From positions 1-64,000 of the forward strand of contig NZ_QXJP01000013.1 of assembly GCF_004115085.1 (NCBI RefSeq): 64,000 nucleotides of DNA, written 5' to 3'. The notes below the pieces were generated by a model. That model was not told the DNA's origin, did not search any database, and saw only the letters and a program-made list of their open reading frames with translations. Origin of the DNA: Longirhabdus pacifica. GTDB lineage: Bacteria > Bacillota > Bacilli > Paenibacillales > DSM-105158. Below, piece after piece: positions 29,801 to 40,400 of the stretch (the stretch's first letter is position 1; every line of letters starts with the position of its first letter). Both the position numbers and the translations under genes were made by a program.

Positions 29801-32800
29801 CATTTGAAAATGACGAATCATACTTTGTATGGACTCTGGACGGAAACAATGCTTGTTAAACTCCATCACTCCTGTTAAACAATGCTCTTCTTCCGTCATC
29901 GATAGCGTTAGGTCAAACTTTGCAGTTTGACTCTGGTATGGAATTTGGCTGATACGTACATTCTCTAATTTCATATCTGTACTTGGCACATTTTGCAGTG
30001 CAAACATCACTTGAAATAGTGGAGATACACTAAGGTCTCTATTGTTATGAAGTTGCTTCACAATATACTCAAAAGGAACATCTTGATGTTCAAATGCAGC
30101 TAGTGTAGTTTGTCGCACACGACCCAACAATTGTGAAGCAGTCACATTTGAATTAGTATCTGATGTAATTACAAGTGTATTAACAAAAAAACCAATGAGT
30201 TTTTCTAAGTCCTGATGCTGTCTTCCTGCCACTGGCGTTCCAATAGCAAAATCTTGTTGTCCACTATAGCGATACAGCAACGCTTGAAAAGCAGCCATCA
30301 GCACCATATACAATGTAGCGTCATGTTTATTTCCCCATGCTTTCAAAGACTTCGTCAATGATGATGGAAGTACAAAGCGAATAGATGATCCTTCGTATGT
30401 TTGTACAGAGGGACGAGAATAGTCTGTTGGTAATTGCAGTGGTGGCACACCATCCCCAAGTTTTTTCTCCCAGTATTTTATTTGTTCTTGTAGTGAACGA
30501 TGTAATTGCTCTCTTTGCCACACCGCATAATCTGCATATTGGATGGGTAGAGGCTCTAAACTTATCTCACTTTCTGTACTAAAATCTTTATACAAAGTCG
30601 TAAAATCGTTTATGAGTAAATGAATAGACCAACCATCTGAAATCATATGATGCATATTAATGAGCAAAATGTGCTCTTTCTCATCCATCTTTAATATTGT
30701 AAAGTGGATTAAAGGGCCTTCTACTAAATCAAAAATAAACGTCGCTTCCTGCAACATACGTTGTTGCAACTGCTCTTCTTTTTGTATCTTTGTAAAAGAA
30801 GACAGATCTATAGTTGGAATTTCCAAAGTGAAAGAATCATGAATAATTTGCACTGCTTTTTCTTGTTCACTCTGGAACGTCGTTCTCAATACTTCATGTC
30901 GATCCACAATATGTTGTAACGCTTTTTTCATTGCCTCAACATGTATTTCCCCTTGAAAACGAATAGCTCCCGGCATATTGTATGCACTTTGATCCGTTAG
31001 TAATTGATGTAACACCCATAATCGCTCCTGAGAGTATGACAATGGCAAATGTTGCTGCCGAGATACCGGCTTAATTGGTGCGGTATCTTCTGTTGTATGC
31101 AATAGATGCTCATCTACTTGTGCTGCTAATGCTGCGCAAGTAGGATGTTCAAACAATTCTTTCAGTGGCAATCGTATGGAAAAGGAGGTATTCATTCTTG
31201 AAATCGCTTGTGTAGCAAGTAAAGAATGTCCGCCAAGTTCAAAAAAATGATCCCACTTCCCGATACGTTCTACATGAAGTACATCGCCCCATATCTGAGC
31301 AATAACTTGTTCCGTTTCTGTTTCTGGTGTAACATATTTGTTTTCATCATGTACATACTCCCGTTCTGGCTTGGGCAATGCTTTACGATCTAATTTCAAA
31401 TTAGGAGAAAGCGGCATACGATCTAACACCATAAATGTGGAAGGGATCATATACTCTGGCAACTTATTCTCTAATCTTTTTTGCCACGCTTGAAGGTGAA
31501 GATCAAGTTCACTTTCTTTTTCCTCTGCCACCGTAAAATAAGCTACTAATCGACGATCACCTGGTATATCTTCCCGTACGATAACCGTGGCTTCACGTAC
31601 AAAATCATACGCTAATAAAGCCGCTTCAATCTCTCCAAGCTCCACACGATGTCCACGCACTTTGACTTGTTGGTCGATACGCTGTAAAAATTCAATGGCC
31701 CCATTTTCATGAAAACGAGCTAGATCCCCTGTCCGATACATTTTTTGTCCGGCTTCATCTAAGAATGTATTAGGAAGAAACTTCTCATCTGTTAACGTTG
31801 GACGATTAACGTAACCTCTTGCTAACGACATTCCCCCAATATACAACTCCCCAGCAACGCCAACAGGAACAGGTTGACCAAACTCATCGACAATGTAACA
31901 AGACGTATTATCAATGGGATAACCAATACTAGGGAATGTCTCCCAATCCATTGGGTTACCACTCATTTGATAAGAGGTCACCACATGTGTTTCTGATGGT
32001 CCGTACTGGTTTTGCACGACACAATCAGGCAACGTTGTCATCCATGAACGTATTGCGGGTGTAATCTGCAACTGTTCTCCTGCCGAAATCACTTCTCGTA
32101 TTTGTAAAGCAACATTCTCTCTCACTGCCACTTCCGCTAAATGATGAAATGCTACAAACGGTAGAAAAATGCGCTCCACTTGCTGCTCCTGTAATAAGGA
32201 CAACAAACTAGAAAAATCTTTTCTTACATGTTCTTCAGGAATAATTAACGTCCCACCTGTACACCATGTAGAAAATATTTCTTGAAAAGATACATCAAAA
32301 TTGACCGAGGCAAACTGTAATGTAGTCGCTTGTTTGGAAGAGTAAAAATGATTTTCTTGCCATAATAGCAAATTAACTAACGCTCGATGTGGCATCTCCA
32401 CACCTTTCGGTTTCCCTGTAGAGCCTGAAGTATATAAGACGTATACTGCATGTTCTTGGTTCATTTCTTGACAAGGGTTTTCTGTAGAAAATAATTTCAT
32501 TTCTTCTGTTTCCTGCATGCCATCTATTACCATCGTCATCCCAGAATGTGCAGGAATTTGATCCACAACAGATTGACATGTCAAGATGATCTTCAAATCC
32601 GCATCTTCCATCATCCAATGCAATCTTTGCTCTGGGTAGTTTGGATCTAAAGCAACATAGGCTCCTCCCGCTTTTACAATAGCAAGCATTGCGATCACCA
32701 TTTCTAATGACTTCTCCATACAAAGCCCTGCATAATCTCCTACTTTAAATCCGTTATGCAGCAATTGATGAGCGACACGATTTGCTTGTGCATTCAGCTG

Positions 32801-34390
32801 TTTGTACGTGAGTGATTGCTCCTTAAACACTACCGCATGTGCATCTGGTGTACGATGAGCCTGGGCTTCAAATAAAGTATGCACAAGCTGATGTTCATCA
32901 CGTTTAACGTTCGTTTGATTCCAATCGAATAGTATCCGGTGTTGTTCATCCGAAGTGAGCATCGCAAGTTTATGAATAGGATAGGTTGGGTGTTCTACGA
33001 CTTGTTCTATAACACGGAAGAAATGTCCGATCATGCTCTGAATAAAAATCTCACTAAATAAAGATATACGATACTCCAACTTCCCTATTAATTGACCATG
33101 ATCTTCATGTAGCATCATGCTTAAATCAAATTTTGCTGTATTTGTATCCAACTGCTGAAAATGCAGTTTTAAATCTGATTGCTCTACTACACCTTCTAGT
33201 GGTTGATTTAATACAAAGAAAGTTTGGAAAAGTGGGGTTTGATGTAAAGATCTGTCAGACACGATTTCTTGCACTATTTTTTCAAATGGTACATCTTGAT
33301 TTGCATACGCATCCGTACACCTTTCCTTTACTTGTTGTAGTAAGGTAAGAAAAGTAGGATTACCAGATAGATCATTACGAATCACCAACGTATTGACAAA
33401 AAAGCCGATTAAGGGTTCCACTTCTTCTACTGTGCGATTAGCAATCGGTGTACCTACTAAAATGTCATTTTCTCCTGTATAACGAGCTAAGATGATGTTA
33501 TATATGGTGAGCAATGTCATGAACATCGTACATCCTGCTTGATCACTAATCTGCTTCAAGGAATGTACTAGTGTAGCGGGAAGCGTAAATGTTTGTGCTG
33601 CTCCCACATCTTGATCCACTGTCACATGATGAGAAGGGTCAGAAAGCGACAACAAGGGGATATCTCCACTTAGTTGCTTTTTCCAATAAGATAACTGTTT
33701 CTGCATTTCCCCTTGTTTTAACCAACGATGTTGCCAAAGTGCATAATCGGCATATTGAATTTCAAGAGGAGTGAAAGGAGACGCTGCTCCTTTAGCTAAC
33801 GCTTCATACAAGTCCATCATTTCTTTTATCATGATGCCCGTAGACCATCCGTCAGCAACAATATGATGCATATTAAACAACAATTCGAACTTTGCTTGAC
33901 TCCATTTCCATACGGTTACTTCAAGCAAGGGGCCTTGTTCTAAATCAAACAATTTCAATGCTTTCTCACTTCGCTGCTGCTTGAACTCCTCTTCTCTTTC
34001 TTCCACAGGGATCTGTGTCAGATCTACTTGTTCCACATCCACCATCGCTAGATCAGAGATTCGAACTTTTGCTTTTCCTTGATGAGAAACAAATGTCGTT
34101 CGCAGCACCTCATGTCGCTGTATAATCTCTTTTACACAGTCCTCCAATATGGACACTTGAAACAAGCCCTCTATACTGACTGCAAAAGGTGTATTGTAAA
34201 TGGGTCGTCCAGGGTATAACTGCTCCAAAAACCATAACCTCTGCTGCGCGTAAGAAGCAATAACCTCCTCTCCCTCCGCTCGCTTTGGTATTCGCTGTTG
34301 TTGTTTTTTTCTGAGCTGCGCTTCTAGCCAAGCTCGCTTATCCGCTGATAATGTGTCCAACTTAGACTTCAATTTATCTTTTGGGTTCAT
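23897..34390 (-). CDS. Three-module non-ribosomal peptide synthetase with terminal thioesterase
   Basis: 3497 residues ordered C-A-T, C-A-T, C-A-T, TE. Intact HHxxxDG motifs (HHIVADG near 177, HHMISDG near 1250, HHIISDG near 2315), A-domain TSGSTGKPKG near 655, 1725 and 2795, GGHSLLA(T/I)Q carrier sites near 1058, 2113 and 3177, and thioesterase GWSFGG near 3313. Ten-residue specificity codes read by eye are DVQFIAQVVK (nearest to proline-type codes I recall), DAMFIGATVK (aliphatic-like) and DAVHFGRINK (not recognised). There is no epimerisation domain. The basic N-terminal helix (LSADKRAWLEAQLRK) probably docks with the acidic tail of the upstream synthetase. Start follows AAGGTGG. Confidence 0.95.
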   Translation of the reverse strand: MNPKDKLKSKLDTLSADKRAWLEAQLRKKQQQRIPKRAEGEEVIASYAQQRLWFLEQLYPGRPIYNTPFAVSIEGLFQVSILEDCVKEIIQRHEVLRTTFVSHQGKAKVRISDLAMVDVEQVDLTQIPVEEREEEFKQQRSEKALKLFDLEQGPLLEVTVWKWSQAKFELLFNMHHIVADGWSTGIMIKEMMDLYEALAKGAASPFTPLEIQYADYALWQHRWLKQGEMQKQLSYWKKQLSGDIPLLSLSDPSHHVTVDQDVGAAQTFTLPATLVHSLKQISDQAGCTMFMTLLTIYNIILARYTGENDILVGTPIANRTVEEVEPLIGFFVNTLVIRNDLSGNPTFLTLLQQVKERCTDAYANQDVPFEKIVQEIVSDRSLHQTPLFQTFFVLNQPLEGVVEQSDLKLHFQQLDTNTAKFDLSMMLHEDHGQLIGKLEYRISLFSEIFIQSMIGHFFRVIEQVVEHPTYPIHKLAMLTSDEQHRILFDWNQTNVKRDEHQLVHTLFEAQAHRTPDAHAVVFKEQSLTYKQLNAQANRVAHQLLHNGFKVGDYAGLCMEKSLEMVIAMLAIVKAGGAYVALDPNYPEQRLHWMMEDADLKIILTCQSVVDQIPAHSGMTMVIDGMQETEEMKLFSTENPCQEMNQEHAVYVLYTSGSTGKPKGVEMPHRALVNLLLWQENHFYSSKQATTLQFASVNFDVSFQEIFSTWCTGGTLIIPEEHVRKDFSSLLSLLQEQQVERIFLPFVAFHHLAEVAVRENVALQIREVISAGEQLQITPAIRSWMTTLPDCVVQNQYGPSETHVVTSYQMSGNPMDWETFPSIGYPIDNTSCYIVDEFGQPVPVGVAGELYIGGMSLARGYVNRPTLTDEKFLPNTFLDEAGQKMYRTGDLARFHENGAIEFLQRIDQQVKVRGHRVELGEIEAALLAYDFVREATVIVREDIPGDRRLVAYFTVAEEKESELDLHLQAWQKRLENKLPEYMIPSTFMVLDRMPLSPNLKLDRKALPKPEREYVHDENKYVTPETETEQVIAQIWGDVLHVERIGKWDHFFELGGHSLLATQAISRMNTSFSIRLPLKELFEHPTCAALAAQVDEHLLHTTEDTAPIKPVSRQQHLPLSYSQERLWVLHQLLTDQSAYNMPGAIRFQGEIHVEAMKKALQHIVDRHEVLRTTFQSEQEKAVQIIHDSFTLEIPTIDLSSFTKIQKEEQLQQRMLQEATFIFDLVEGPLIHFTILKMDEKEHILLINMHHMISDGWSIHLLINDFTTLYKDFSTESEISLEPLPIQYADYAVWQREQLHRSLQEQIKYWEKKLGDGVPPLQLPTDYSRPSVQTYEGSSIRFVLPSSLTKSLKAWGNKHDATLYMVLMAAFQALLYRYSGQQDFAIGTPVAGRQHQDLEKLIGFFVNTLVITSDTNSNVTASQLLGRVRQTTLAAFEHQDVPFEYIVKQLHNNRDLSVSPLFQVMFALQNVPSTDMKLENVRISQIPYQSQTAKFDLTLSMTEEEHCLTGVMEFNKHCFRPESIQSMIRHFQMILEHMIKDTTSAITQLPLLTKEEEESLIARNNTTVQYPRELTIHEVFERVVEHHSNKLALQDHHQSLTYQELNDAANQLAHQLRDWDVKHGDHVGVCMERSADLVISLLAILKVGAVYVPFDLNLPEERFRYMLEDAEVSLMLTQSKQEHQLLSYDVTTVSVDDHVEAIRNQSIENLSHARGAEQLAYINYTSGSTGKPKGVCIPHRGVVRLVKNNDALMDVREEDIWLQASTISFDAATMEIWGSLLNGACLAVLKDQATLEEIADAIEHQRVTILFLTAGLFHQMIDYYVHRLQPLRLLISGGDVLSVPHVKKALQTLKGCTVINAYGPTENTTVTTCHRMTHADQVGATVSIGTPIANTEVYVLDAYRQPVPIGVAGELYIGGDGLATGYLNRPEWTADTFIPHPFKSNQRLYQSGDIVRYTWDGTIQFIGRKDNQVKIRGFRIELSEIENGLLSHPHIQAAFVMVHEDSTANKQLVAYLVSEGDKTVDVSTLKTTLKDKVPAYMIPSAYIWLEQFPLDVNGKVNRRALPAPDLKASLDVDYVAPKTTIEKKLVVIWEEVLAVSPIGIHDNFFELGGHSLLATQVITRIHMQLQLRVSLKVLFGSPTIVELAQVVETMQKVEQSNDVLASSESLSSIPSFLSTHKTKDEPLPLSFAQERLWVLDQIMGKSDVYNIPITLHLEGDLNVEALEKTINALMRRHAGLRTTFVKQGSQLMQVIGENAWQSLHRQDVSHLEHKEKQFALKRMIQKHVKHPFDLDQFPLIRFHLIRLDKAAHVFVINMHHIISDGWSMSILIKEFQLMYAAMVKGASPSLPALPIDYSDFAVWQRSVYEKGLLEKQMTYWKEHLSGNLPTLTLPLDYPRPDVQTYRGSSVSFTVEEDLYVELKAWSQQQQVTMFMTLFAVFNLFLSRYSGMQDIVVGTPVAGRSRVELEGLVGCFVNTLPIRTNVEGNPTFIELLQRVEEVTLQAYAHQDVPFEKIVQAVSDQRKWNETPLFQVMFALQSEMKLDMDENNLQITTMSDEIDSVKFDVLLSMEEKDTFMQGIFKYNTDLFHHETVERMVRHFMNLLRSVMQHPDERIQEIPILNTAEKNTMIVDWNDTHQTIEEKGLHEVVEEQVKRHPDAEAIIEEQQVYTYRQLNDRANQLAHALQHEGVKKGDIVGLCLSRSSECIISMLAIFKIGAAYLPLDPSYPITRLQYMIDDAKPVLILFEEHMDKRFTGAEVWKSMFIEREKERIATYSTTFEADSSGGKQLAYVMYTSGSTGKPKGVMIEHRSVVNELDSRSMYGFNESDRMMFKASMSFDASVVEIFWPLTTGACVVIAKSGGERDPAYLVERIIEQQVTTIHFVPSMLNVFLDEKRVAECTSLRRGFSGGEKLTVDLQQKWFATLSADLINRYGPTETTINATAWQCSDNTRIDDIPIGRPIQNVQAYVLDRYMQPVPIGVEGELHISGMGLARGYLRRPDLTEEKFVPHPFIAGERLYRTGDMAKYTADGDIAFIGRNDQQIKLRGLRIELGEITTVLLQHPQVEQAVVLAKEQRIVAFIKLRGQVSVSIVKQHIKKKLPDYMVPSEIVCIASFPVHSSGKMDHSALWSKRGMTPSQEHTERIVARNETERQLVMIWERLLQHSSIGVTDHFFELGGHSLLAIQCVHAIEEAFEIKVPLAVLFEKDTIEQLAKFLHKSEEQRSEEKQCIVTIQSKGIHAPLFILHPIGGHVLHYSELAKALGEHQPVYGLQARGLVDRDVTISSIEQMAAFYVKEIKKVQPVGPYQLAGWSFGGIVAFEMGQQLRMQGEQVSLMLLDAVVPAEISDEVNDDVSHFAYDLAQRYGASWSESNLLAFRQLKNDDDKMNMLIEHLEKQFGEDLNMREDILQSYALFTSHLRARRSYKPASYDGSALLIKAKGEKHEKRGEALGWERLIQGELTVREQEGNHYTMLQIPNVEQLANEMKHYLERLNIWSVNA

Positions 34391-34466
34391 CGTAACACCA
34401 CCTTTTTAAATTGCTATGAGGAGGCAAGCACATAGTGGACTTATACCTCCATCATTTCTGCAAAAG

Positions 34467-37400
34467 TTAAGATTGTGATTTCAACACTTTTTCCAATTCA
34501 TCTGGTGATAATTCATCTAATTGTTCCAATAGATCTTGCAGTTCATCATCTTCTTGAAAATCACTTTCTACCTTAATCGCTTCAATCAATGCTTCTAGCT
34601 TTGAAGTTTCAAATAATGTTCGAATAGGCAATTCAATTTCAAATTGTTTCCGCAGCATAGAAATCAAGCGAGTAGCTAACAAGGATTCTCCACCTTGCTC
34701 AAAAAAGTCATCTTCCAAACTTATATTGGAGTAACCTAACACTTGTCCCCAAATGGAAGCTACTTTTTTCTCTAACTCCGTTTCAGGCTGTACTATCTTT
34801 TTATCCATATCATCCAACGAAGGAATCGGTAATTTTTTACGATCTACTTTTCCGTTGAGTGTCATTGGAAACTGCTCTAACGGTATGAAGAAAGAAGGAA
34901 CCATATAGTCAGGAATTTGTTTTTTCATATATGCTTTCCAGTCGTTCACAGTTATTGTAGTGTCCGTATCTGTATGGATTGTAAAGTAGGCAACAAGACG
35001 CTTCGTCCCTTGTTCGTCTGTATAATCTTTCACTATCACTTGCTGGATTGCAGGATGTTGGTTCAATACGTTTTCAATTTCTCCTAGCTCTACTCTAAAA
35101 CCACGTATTTTCACTTGATGATCCATTCTCCCTAAAAATTCTAGGTATCCATCATGTCTTAAACGAACCATATCTCCCGAACGGTATAATCGTGCATTTG
35201 GATCATCAATAAAAGGATCTTTGACAAAAGCTTTAGCCGTTTTCTCTTCATCATGAAGATAACCTCGACCAACACAAACCCCTCCATAGCAAAGTTCTCC
35301 TGGAACACCGATAGGCACTGGCTTTAGTGCTGTATCTAACACGTATAATTTACTATTTGGTATGACTTGTCCAATGGGCATTACCTTTACCTCTTCATGA
35401 GGTGCTTCATTAATAATTTGGTGCGTGACGTCATCAGAGCATTCCGTTGCTCCACAAGCATTAATGACTGGGATATGGTAGTGATGGAACCACTGTCTCG
35501 TTAAACTAGGAGAAAGTGCTTCACCACTAACGACAAGATAACGTAGCTTATCAAATGCTGGCTTCACGCTTTGATCTAAATCTATAGCGTCCATCATCGC
35601 TTGCAGCACCGTAGGTACACTCTCTAAAATACATAACTGTGCAGCGTCCATTTCTTGCAGTAATAAGGAAGGTTCCGTCTCTGCTTCATCTGGCAAAATA
35701 TAGCTTTTCCCCCCAACCACTAATGCCATCAAAAGCTGCCATACGGAGACATCGAAGCATTGTGAAGCATTTTGAGCTACAATGTCATGTTCTCCCGCTT
35801 GTAATACTTCTAATTTGGCATAAATATGATTGACGAACCCTTTATGTTCAATCATGGCGCCTTTTGGTTTCCCTGTAGAGCCTGATGTGTAGATGACGTA
35901 AGCCAAATCATCAGCACATATCTCTATTTGTGGCATCTCTATTGGATAGGATGCAAAAGTATTTTCGTCTTGGTCTAATAACACTTTTTGCAATCCGGGA
36001 ACAGCAATGCGATGTTGTAAACGATCATACGTTATTAAAGCGCTCATCTCTGCATGCTCCACCATATACTTCAAACGATCCTCTGGATATTTAGGATCTA
36101 ATGGGATATAAACTGCACCTATTTTAAAGATAGCGAGCATGGCAATCGCCCATTCCATGTTTCGTTCACCAAAATATCCAATAAATGCACCTTTTTGCAC
36201 ACCTATATGCTGTAAATGCTGCGCAAGTTGGTTGGAACGTCTGCTTAAATCCCCATAGGTTATACTTTCATCTTTATCCAATATGGCAATAGCATTTGGG
36301 GTTTTCTCCGCCTGTTGTTCAAATAAATGATGATAACATTGATTTACAGGGAAATCGTTCCACTCTATTGCAGAACTACCAATGAGACTATTCCATTCTT
36401 GGGAAGATAGTATGCTATGCTGTTCGTGTTGGTCATATGGCGTATCTACCATCTGTTGCAACGTGTGAACGTAATATTGTCCGATTTGCTCCACTTGCTG
36501 CAAGCTCAAATCTTCGGGATAAAAGTCTAATACACACATTAAGGTAGACGTCTGTGGGTTAACAGAAAATTGAGTCGTAAGTGGAACATAAGCCGACTCT
36601 TGATGCCATCCATCCAAGATCTCTATTTCACTTGCATGGATGGATTGTTGATAAACATGAAAATGTGTATAGTTAAAAATCGTTTCAAACATTCTACCTC
36701 CGCCACTATATTGGCGCTGTAATTCCACCAATGGAAAACGTCGATGAGGATAACTTTCCCTTTCTGCTTCAAATGTTTTCTGTATAAGCTGCTCCCACGT
36801 TGCTCCTGTAATATCCATTCTGACTGGCATCGTATTCACCATGGAGCCTAGTACTTTTTCCGCATCTTTTTCTTCTGGTCGGCCACCCGTCACGACACCA
36901 GTCACGACATCCGTTTGCCCACTTAGCACACTGACGACTTTCATATGAGCAGCCAATACCATATCTTTTAGCGGTACAGCAAGCTGTTTAGACATCGCAA
37001 TTAATTGTGCGGACAGCTGTTCCGATATAGTCACATGCATGCGATCTTGCATTAGTGTAGATTTATCTTCCTCTGCACGTTCCCAACGTGGAACTTTAGT
37101 AGCAGCAACATCATGTAGTTTATTTTCCCAAAACTGCTGTGATGTTGGTGATGCTGTTGTTTCTCTTTCCAACTGAATGTAGCGGCTGAATTTGGCCTGT
37201 AACGGAGGCCACTCCGGTGTATGTTCATCTTTCAATAATTCGGAATAACTCGTAAGCACCTCTGATAGTAATGTAGCCGCGCTCCATCCATCCAATAAAG
37301 GTTCGCACATCGTAATTTGAAAAATATCATCTGTAAGACGATGAGCATGGAAGCGACATAATCCTGGCTTTTCCCAATGAAACCGCGCTCGTTCATTTTC

Positions 37401-40400
37401 GTGTAAAAATGTCGTCAATGAAGCTTGCTGTTCTGTTTCTGTTAAATGTCTTATGTCTACTATGTGCAATGTAATAGTAGAATGAGGATGCACTAGCAAC
37501 AACGGTTCACTGTAGGAAGAAACATCAAAGGACGTTCTCAGTATGTCATGGCGCTTAACTGCTCTTCTAATTGCTTCGTTAAAACGTTCTTCATCCAATA
37601 TCCCTTTCACTTTAAATGATTCAATATAGGCCTTATAGTGCGAAGAAGATTCACTATGGAAGTAGAAGGACATTTGTATTGCCGGAATAGGGTAAGCATC
37701 TAAAATATGATCCGCTATTTGTAAGCGGTCTTCCTCTGATACGAGGGCGAAAGGTGTTAGCGGCTGCTGATCTAATGCTTGCACATCACTATCTCCAACT
37801 ACCCTTGCCAACTGTCGAATACTTTGATGTTGAAATATATCTTCTAAACTAATTTGCATGCCTTTCTCTTTCGCTAGTGAAGATACTTTAATACTTCGAA
37901 TAGAGTCTCCACCAATAACAAAGAAATTATCATCAATACTAATCCCTTTCACATCAAGAACCTGTTCCCAAATCATCACCAATATTTCTTCCTTCCAAGT
38001 CGTTGGCGGTTCATAAGATGTTCGTTCTATTGAAAATAAATCCATATCAGGAAGTAATTTATAGTCTATTTTTCCATTGATAGTTAGTGGTATCGAATCT
38101 ATTGTTTTCATGATGCTAGGAACCATATATTCTGGTAGTTTCTCGTGAAGATGATCACGTAATGCATTCATAGAAAAAGAAGAATGGTCTTCTGGTACGA
38201 TAAACGCAATTAATCTATTACTGCCATCTGCAATTTCTCTTACCGTTACGACTTGCTCTCGCACAGCTGGATATTGTTTTAATACCGCAGCAATTTCCCC
38301 TAACTCGATTCTAAACCCGCGTATTTTCACCTGATCGTCCATCCTACCTAAATAAGACAAGTTACCATCAGCTAAATACCTTGCTACGTCACCAGAACGG
38401 TAATACTTCATTCCATTCTTCTCTATAAAACGTTGTTTCGTTAAATCTGGTCGATTTAAATACCCTTGAGCAACCCCTGCTCCTCCAACCAGCATTTCGC
38501 CTTTCATCCCAAGTGGCATCAAATTACTATGCTGGTCCATGATAAGTACATGCAAATCTGGGAGAGGACGACCAATGTTGCTTACCGTATGATGTACATC
38601 AGCTGCGGTGATAGGGTAAAACGTAGTATGAACAGTTGTCTCGGTTATACCGTACATATTAATTAATGTAGGATGTTGATCACCATACTGATGAAACCAT
38701 GGCTGTAACATTGGAAAATCTAACTTCTCACCACCAAAAACAACATATCGCAAAGGTAATCGTTGTTCAGCATGAGATTGTATATGAATTAATTGTGAGA
38801 ATGCGGATGGCGTTTGACTTAATACCGTCACCTTCTCTGCTTGAATTAGGTTATAAAATTGTTCGGGTTCTCTACTAACATGGTGAGGAACAATGAGTAA
38901 TGCACCACCATGTAAGAGTGCACCCCACATTTCAAAAACAGAAAAATCAAAAGCATAGGAATGGAACATACTCCATATATCTTCTTCGCTGTAGTTCATA
39001 TTTGCTGAACACGCTTTGAATAATCGTCCAACATTATGATGGTTGACCATGACACCTTTTGGTTTTCCCGTCGATCCTGAAGTATAAATCACATACGCGA
39101 GGTCATTAGGTTGTAGTGAATGGTTTATATTTTCCTTCTCTTGACTTTCTAATAATTCCACATCTCTATCTAAACAAAGGATCTCCACAGGGAGGGAAGA
39201 GCATCTTTCTCTTGATTGTTCATGCGTCAACATCAACGTAATGTTGGAATCATCCAATATATACTGCAATCGTTCATCTGGATAGGTAGGGTCAAATGCA
39301 ACATATGCAGCCCCAACCTTATAAAGTGCTAAAATGGCTACGACAATATCCGGTGATCGTTCCATACTAATTCCAACGAGCGAGCCTGACTTCACACCGT
39401 TATGTTTCAACACATGTGCTAATTGGTTTGCTTTCTCATTTAACTGTGTATAGGTCCATCGCTGTTGTTCATATATAACTGCTGTGCGAGCTGGGAATGC
39501 TTTCACCTGCAATTCAAACTGTTGTGATAACGTAAGCTCTACCTCATAGCTAGCTTTTGCGCTACTGCATTGTTCAACTTGCTTTATCTCTTCTGCAGGT
39601 AAAATATTTACTCGTTGCACCACATGTTGAAACGAATGTGCAAGTTCTGCTAGTAATGTTTCATAATGTGTTGTCATTCTCTTGATCGAATCAGAAGCGA
39701 ACAAGTCAGTATTATAATGAAAATTAATGACAACTTCTCCATTTGACTCTGCTGCCATTAGAGTTAGATCAAATTGAGATGCATCCATATCGATAGGAAC
39801 AGATTGTAAAGTTAATTCCTCTACATCTACTTCCGCAAACTCACAGTCTACTGTAAAAGGAGCCAGTGTCTTTTGAAACTTTCCGATATTTTGCATCACA
39901 AAAGCTGTCTGAAACAGAGGTGAATAGCTTGCATCACGTTCTGGTTGTGCTATCTTTACTAATGCATCAAATGGAACATTTTGATAATTGTAGGCAGCTA
40001 ACGTTTTTTTGTTTAGATTTTGTAGGCACTGCTGAAATGTCGTTTCTTTTTCCATTTCAAATCGAATAGGCACTGCGTTCGTCATATACCCCACTATATG
40101 TTCTAATGCTGCACGTGTCCTACCAGCCATATACGTACCAACAATAAAGTCACTTTGCTGTGTATAGCGATACAACAACGTTCCGTATGCTGCCAAAAGA
40201 GTATGAAATAACGTCACATCGTTTTGTTGTGAAAGCAGTTTCAATTTATCTGTCACCTGTTTATTGATCCTAAGTTGGGACACAGCACCTTTGAAACGCT
40301 GTACGGAAGGCCTCGGATAGTCCAAAGGCAGTTCCAACATCGTTCGTTCGCCAGCTAATTCTTGTTCCCAATATTGCATTGCTGTCTTTCCTTCATCACT

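Noticed and set aside
37700..37900. Epimerisation domain after the GGDSIRS carrier
   Set aside because: The domain is followed by an A domain and has C-type motifs (LRTSFD, DGWS); no E-domain HHxxxDxxSW is seen.
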